Notes under the pieces: generated by a model
What the model was told of the DNA's origin: nothing
What the model saw: only the letters and a program-made list of their open reading frames with translations
The model's database searches: none
Assembly: GCA_019247755.1 (NCBI GenBank)
Contig: JAFBAM010000062.1
Location: forward strand, 1-9,477
DNA length: 9,477 nucleotides
Reading direction: 5' to 3'
From: Sphingomonas sp.
GTDB lineage: Bacteria; Pseudomonadota; Alphaproteobacteria; Sphingomonadales; Sphingomonadaceae
Part shown: one piece after another, positions 6,454-9,477 of the stretch
Position numbering within the stretch: position 1 is the stretch's first letter
How the letters are laid out: each line of letters starts with the position of its first letter
Program-made: the position numbers and the translations under genes

Positions 6454-7498
6454 CGACGCGGCCCCGCGCGGGTCAGAACGGCGCCGTCTAAATTCGAAAT
6501 CGCCGTTGGTCTGGCTGTTGATGGGCAGCCGTGCCGGCGACAACAACCAGCTACTGGCACTGGCGAATGCCCTTGGATTCCCATTCGAAACGAAGAAGCT
6601 CGATTTCAATCAGGCCCGGCGCCTTCCATTCCTGCGTACGGGCATGACTATCGTTGCCGCGTCGTCACGTCAGTTGATCGCACCACCGTGGCCGGACTTG
6701 GTGATCGGCGTTGGTTACGGGGCCGTGCCCGTTGCGCGCCATATCCGCAAGCAAAGCGGCGGTCGGGCAAAGCTGGTCCACATCGGAAATCCGCGTGACT
6801 CGCTAAAGGACTTCGACCTTCAGATAACCACCCCGCAATATCCACGACCGGCCGCCCCCAACCTGCTCGAACTGCCATTCCCCATCGGCAATCCAGGACG
6901 AGTTGCACGCCCGACCCTCGAGGAGCGCGAATGGCTCGCGAAATTCCCAAGGCCACGACGGTTAGTCGCCATCGGGGGGCCGGCGCGCCATTGGCGGCTC
7001 GACCATCGCGCGATCGCGCACGCGATCGACTTGATCCAGGCCAAGACACCCAACGGAAGCCTGATCGTTGTAACCAGCAATCGCACGACCCAGACGACGC
7101 GGCGATTACTTGAGCAGCTAGTCGCCGGGCCGTACTGCGCGGTCGTCGAGGACTTTCCCGCGTTCGGTGTTCTGCTCGCCGAGAGCGACGAGATTTACGT
7201 CACGGCCGATAGCGTTTCGATGCTTTCGGAGGCCGTACTGTCCGGCAAGCCCGTCGGGATGATCCCGATCGATCGTTCCTTGCGCGGCAGACTCAGCCAT
7301 TCGCTGTGGGAGAAGCCAACTGGGCGAAGGACGCTTCCCGACTTCCGAAACTTCTGGGGACTGCTGCACGAGAAGCAGCTGATCGGAACCATCGAGCACC
7401 CGGTGGCGTCCAAGGTTTCAGACACGGTGGATCGGGCAGCCGGTGTCGTGCGGTCCTTACTTCGGGGCCGGGATGAAGATGCCCGGCAGAGGCCTTAA
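6389..7498 (+). CDS. ELM1-family protein (COG3660/Mito_fiss_Elm1), first copy
   Basis: A 369-aa protein of the family named after plant mitochondrial fission factor ELM1; bacterial members are of unknown function and have signatures reminiscent of GT-B glycosyltransferases. Family landmarks are VWLLMGSRAGDNNQ (Gly46 to Gln54), where the first Rossmann-like strand and loop lie, followed by ALANALGFPFETKKL; then LVIGVGYGAVPVARHI, KLVHIGNPR, VAIGGPARHWRLD; and VTADSVSMLSEA (271-282) with SGKPV, which resembles the donor-binding loop of MurG-like enzymes. No signal peptide or membrane helix is evident. ATG 6389 lies inside asnB, overlapping it by 65 bp; about 40 poorly conserved residues then precede the domain. 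TTG 6446, TTG 6506 and ATG 6521 are later alternatives, but the last removes part of the first strand. Translation is probably coupled to asnB. The next gene is a paralogue. Confidence 0.85.
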   Translation: MNNANPSVRNGRQLDNRPHLPDDAAPRGSERRRLNSKSPLVWLLMGSRAGDNNQLLALANALGFPFETKKLDFNQARRLPFLRTGMTIVAASSRQLIAPPWPDLVIGVGYGAVPVARHIRKQSGGRAKLVHIGNPRDSLKDFDLQITTPQYPRPAAPNLLELPFPIGNPGRVARPTLEEREWLAKFPRPRRLVAIGGPARHWRLDHRAIAHAIDLIQAKTPNGSLIVVTSNRTTQTTRRLLEQLVAGPYCAVVEDFPAFGVLLAESDEIYVTADSVSMLSEAVLSGKPVGMIPIDRSLRGRLSHSLWEKPTGRRTLPDFRNFWGLLHEKQLIGTIEHPVASKVSDTVDRAAGVVRSLLRGRDEDARQRP

Positions 7499-8504
7499 AG
7501 CACCGCCCCGCATCTGGGCGCTGCTCGGCGCCCGCGCGGGGGACAATGACCAGGTGATGGCCTTGGCGGAAGCCTTGGATCTGCCGTTCGAAATGAAGCG
7601 ATTGACCTTCAATCGCTGGCGGCACCTCGGGCCCCGATTGCTAGGCCCCTCCCTGCTCAGTCTGACCAGAGCATCACGTAGGAATATTCTTTCCGAACCT
7701 CCGCCCGATCTGACGATTTCGACCGGCCACCGAAGCGTCGCGGTAGTTCGGGCACTGCGCAAGCGCTCACGAGGCCGGATGCAGGCGATCCACGTCGGGT
7801 TTCCGCGCGTTTCTCCGGGTTACTTCAGCCTGGTGATCACGACCGAGCAGTTCCCGATTCCAGACCATCCCAACCTGTTGCGTATTCCTTACGCTCTGAC
7901 TCCCGCGGCCACGAACGCTGCCGATCATGACGATGAAGGTCTTCGGAAGCTTCCGGGTTCAATGAGCCTGATGATCATCGGCGGCCCCACGCTCTTCTGG
8001 AATCTCGACCAGCCTCGCTTGCTCGAGCGACTGGACGCGATGATCGGAGAGGCCCGCAGCAATAGCGGGTCAGTACTCGTTACGACCAGTCGGCGAACGC
8101 CAGTCGCACTTCGCCGGCAGATCGCCCACACCTTGGACGGGTCCGGCGTACCCTCCGTCCTCGCGGAACCCGGCAAGACCCCCACCCTCGGCAGCCTGCT
8201 CGCCGCCGCCGACACCATTTTTGTCACGGCTGAAAGCGTCTCCATGGTCTCGGACGCAATCTGGACTGGCAAGCCGATTGCACTGATTTCGGTGAAAAGG
8301 TCAGCAAGCGGCAAAGTCGCTTTCGCGCTGAACGACGTGCTCCGCCCTGGCCGGCGTCTCTACCCTCAGGATCTGCGTTACTTCTGGCGTGCACTAAATG
8401 AGGTTGGCGTATCAGACCAATTGTCCAGGCCGCGAACCTCGACGGAGGCCGTGATCACAATGATATTGAATCGAGTTCGGCCTATCCTCAAAAGCATCCG
8501 GTGA
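7473..8504 (+). CDS. ELM1-family protein (COG3660/Mito_fiss_Elm1), second copy
   Basis: A 343-aa paralogue of the preceding gene in direct tandem. Matching landmarks are IWALLGARAGDNDQ (Gly19-Gln27), ALAEALDLPFEMKRLTFN, LTISTGHRSVAVVRAL, QAIHVGFPR, MIIGGPTLFWNLD and VTAESVSMVSDA (251-262) followed by TGKPI. Similarity to the first copy is obvious throughout but far from complete, so the duplication is old and not a recent repeat. In the signature loop this copy has Glu254 and Asp261 where the first has Asp274 and Glu281, a reciprocal acidic exchange. The start could be GTG 7443, ATG 7473 or ATG 7479. I prefer 7473 (GGGG five bases upstream), though 7479 also has a plausible GGGA. It overlaps the first copy by about 26 bp and manA by 4 bp. 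No membrane segment is clear. It may form a heterodimer with, or act in sequence with, the first copy; this is inference. Confidence 0.85.
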   Translation: MKMPGRGLKAPPRIWALLGARAGDNDQVMALAEALDLPFEMKRLTFNRWRHLGPRLLGPSLLSLTRASRRNILSEPPPDLTISTGHRSVAVVRALRKRSRGRMQAIHVGFPRVSPGYFSLVITTEQFPIPDHPNLLRIPYALTPAATNAADHDDEGLRKLPGSMSLMIIGGPTLFWNLDQPRLLERLDAMIGEARSNSGSVLVTTSRRTPVALRRQIAHTLDGSGVPSVLAEPGKTPTLGSLLAAADTIFVTAESVSMVSDAIWTGKPIALISVKRSASGKVAFALNDVLRPGRRLYPQDLRYFWRALNEVGVSDQLSRPRTSTEAVITMILNRVRPILKSIR

Positions 8505-9271
8505 AGTTTAGTCGCCAATATGTGGAGAAGCCGTGGGGACGGACGCGACTTCCCGCGATGTTCGATGCCCCGTCAGACGATCGGATCGGCGAGGTTTGGT
8601 TCACCGGTGGCGGCGATTTGCCGCTGTTGACCAAATACATTTTCACCAGCGAACGCCTGTCGATCCAGGTCCATCCAAACGACGAGCAAGCCCGCGATCG
8701 CGGACTACCGCAGGGCAAGAACGAATGCTGGTACATCTTGGAGGCTGAGCCCGGCGCGACGCTGGGACTGGGCCTCAATCGCGCTGCTTCGAGCGATGAG
8801 CTCCGAGCGGCTGCCCTCGACGGCTCGATCGAGCAATTGATGGACTGGCGACCCGTAAAATCGGGAGACTTTTTCTACGTCCCCGCTGGTACGGTGCACG
8901 CGATCGGGGCGGGAATCTCGCTGGTGGAATTCCAGCAAAATGTCGACGTCACCTACCGGCTCTACGATTACTGCCGTCCGCGCGAGCTCCATCTCGATGA
9001 CGGGATCGCAGTTGCACACGTCGGCCGGTATCCCGATGGCCTCGCCAAGCATGTCTCGGAGAGTTGTGCGCAGACTCTGGTGGACGGTCCACAATTCACT
9101 TTGGTCCATACCTACGTCGACGCGCTCCATGATCGTCAGCGCTGGGTGATACCGCTCGAGGGCGAGGTTCGATCCGGCGACGACGTCGCGGAAGCGGGCG
9201 AATGCCTTCTCGTCGCGGCCGGCCACGCGGTAACCGGCAACGCGCGAATGCTGATCGGGGCTAAGGCCTGA
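8501..9271 (+). CDS. manA: Class I mannose-6-phosphate isomerase, short form
   Basis: A 256-aa zinc-dependent cupin enzyme that interconverts mannose-6-phosphate and fructose-6-phosphate in the cytoplasm, supplying mannose for glycans or feeding mannose into glycolysis. Expected metal ligands are all present: Gln56 and His58 in SIQVHPND, Glu75 in KNECWYIL, and His133 in VPAGTVHAIG. The signature QNVDVTYRLYDYCRPRELHL follows, with Arg153 as the likely catalytic arginine. The N-terminus KPWGRTRL and GEVWFTG also match the family. It is shorter than the E. coli enzyme (about 390 aa) and close to compact forms without the extra helical domain. The start is GTG 8501, overlapping the TGA of the upstream ELM1 gene as GTGA, a classic coupling arrangement. 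Its 3' end overlaps the convergent ROK kinase gene by 11 bp. Confidence 0.93.
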   Translation: MKFSRQYVEKPWGRTRLPAMFDAPSDDRIGEVWFTGGGDLPLLTKYIFTSERLSIQVHPNDEQARDRGLPQGKNECWYILEAEPGATLGLGLNRAASSDELRAAALDGSIEQLMDWRPVKSGDFFYVPAGTVHAIGAGISLVEFQQNVDVTYRLYDYCRPRELHLDDGIAVAHVGRYPDGLAKHVSESCAQTLVDGPQFTLVHTYVDALHDRQRWVIPLEGEVRSGDDVAEAGECLLVAAGHAVTGNARMLIGAKA

Positions 9272-9477
9272 CCATCATCGCCAGCGCGATCGCGCCAAGC
9301 GGTCCAGCGTCATCGCCGAGCTCGGGCGGGCGCACATAGGAGCCGTCGCCAGGCAGTTCGACATAGTCATTCAGGCTTTCGACTAGCTTGGCTTCTATAC
9401 GTCGAAGCAGGTGCCGCTGGCGCCCCACGACGCCGCCACCGATCGCAATACGCTTTGGCCCGGCGGCTAGCACGATG
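9261..9477 (-). CDS. ROK-family sugar kinase (fructokinase/glucokinase-like), C-terminal fragment
   Basis: The frame is open to the window edge, so only about the last 71 residues are visible, ending with TAG (complement of 9261-9263). The stretch PKRIAIGGGVVGRQRHLLRR matches the C-terminal glycine-rich region of ROK kinases (P.RIvlGGGV......LLp), and the closing LGDDAGPLGAIALA matches the family end (LGd.aGl.GA..LA). The protein would phosphorylate a hexose such as fructose or glucose with ATP. The substrate cannot be read from this end, and the zinc-binding motif and catalytic Asp lie outside. It converges on manA with overlapping stops; a hexokinase next to a mannose/fructose-6-phosphate isomerase is metabolically sensible. 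Confidence 0.85.
   Translation of the reverse strand, partial: IVLAAGPKRIAIGGGVVGRQRHLLRRIEAKLVESLNDYVELPGDGSYVRPPELGDDAGPLGAIALAMMVRP

Noticed and set aside
1..9477. CRISPR, tRNA/rRNA, insertion sequence or prophage signals
   Set aside because: No spaced repeats, no structural-RNA-like segment in the short gaps, and no transposase or integrase frame was seen.

Overview
The window looks like the chromosome of an alphaproteobacterium, most likely a sphingomonad (Sphingomonas or relatives). The basis is the high GC content, the order atpD - small YHS-like ORF - atpC, a very short epsilon subunit, and a CpaF with a glycine-rich N-terminus beginning MSAFGKR. The taxon is inferred from remembered family traits and was not computed.

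Layout: (1) 1-1187 is the end of the F1Fo ATP synthase operon: the 3' part of atpD, a 61-aa four-cysteine YHS/TRASH-like protein started at TTG behind a strong Shine-Dalgarno, and an 86-aa atpC that ends where the N-terminal domain ends. (2) 1227-2771 is a polytopic membrane protein resembling GT-C glycosyltransferases. (3) 2857-4374 is cpaF, the Tad/type IVc pilus ATPase, with no other tad gene in view. (4) 4375-4521 is a short, AT-richer gap holding a hairpin and a TAATYTAAC tandem repeat. (5) 4522-9271 is a tightly overlapping four-gene unit: an asparagine-synthase-type amidotransferase, two tandem paralogues of the ELM1/COG3660 family, and a short class I mannose-6-phosphate isomerase. (6) 9261-9477, on the minus strand, is the C-terminal end of a ROK-family sugar kinase whose stop overlaps the end of manA.

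The first part is core energy metabolism. The most interesting part is the asnB-elm1-elm1-manA cassette: overlaps of 65, about 26 and 4 bp suggest co-transcription and translational coupling. Bacterial ELM1 proteins carry signatures reminiscent of GT-B glycosyltransferases. A reasonable but unproven reading is a small pathway that makes or decorates an envelope glycan, with ManA supplying mannose-6-phosphate/fructose-6-phosphate, the ELM1 pair acting on an activated sugar or lipid, and the AsnB-like enzyme amidating a carboxyl group. No gap lacks a gene for more than 300 bases.
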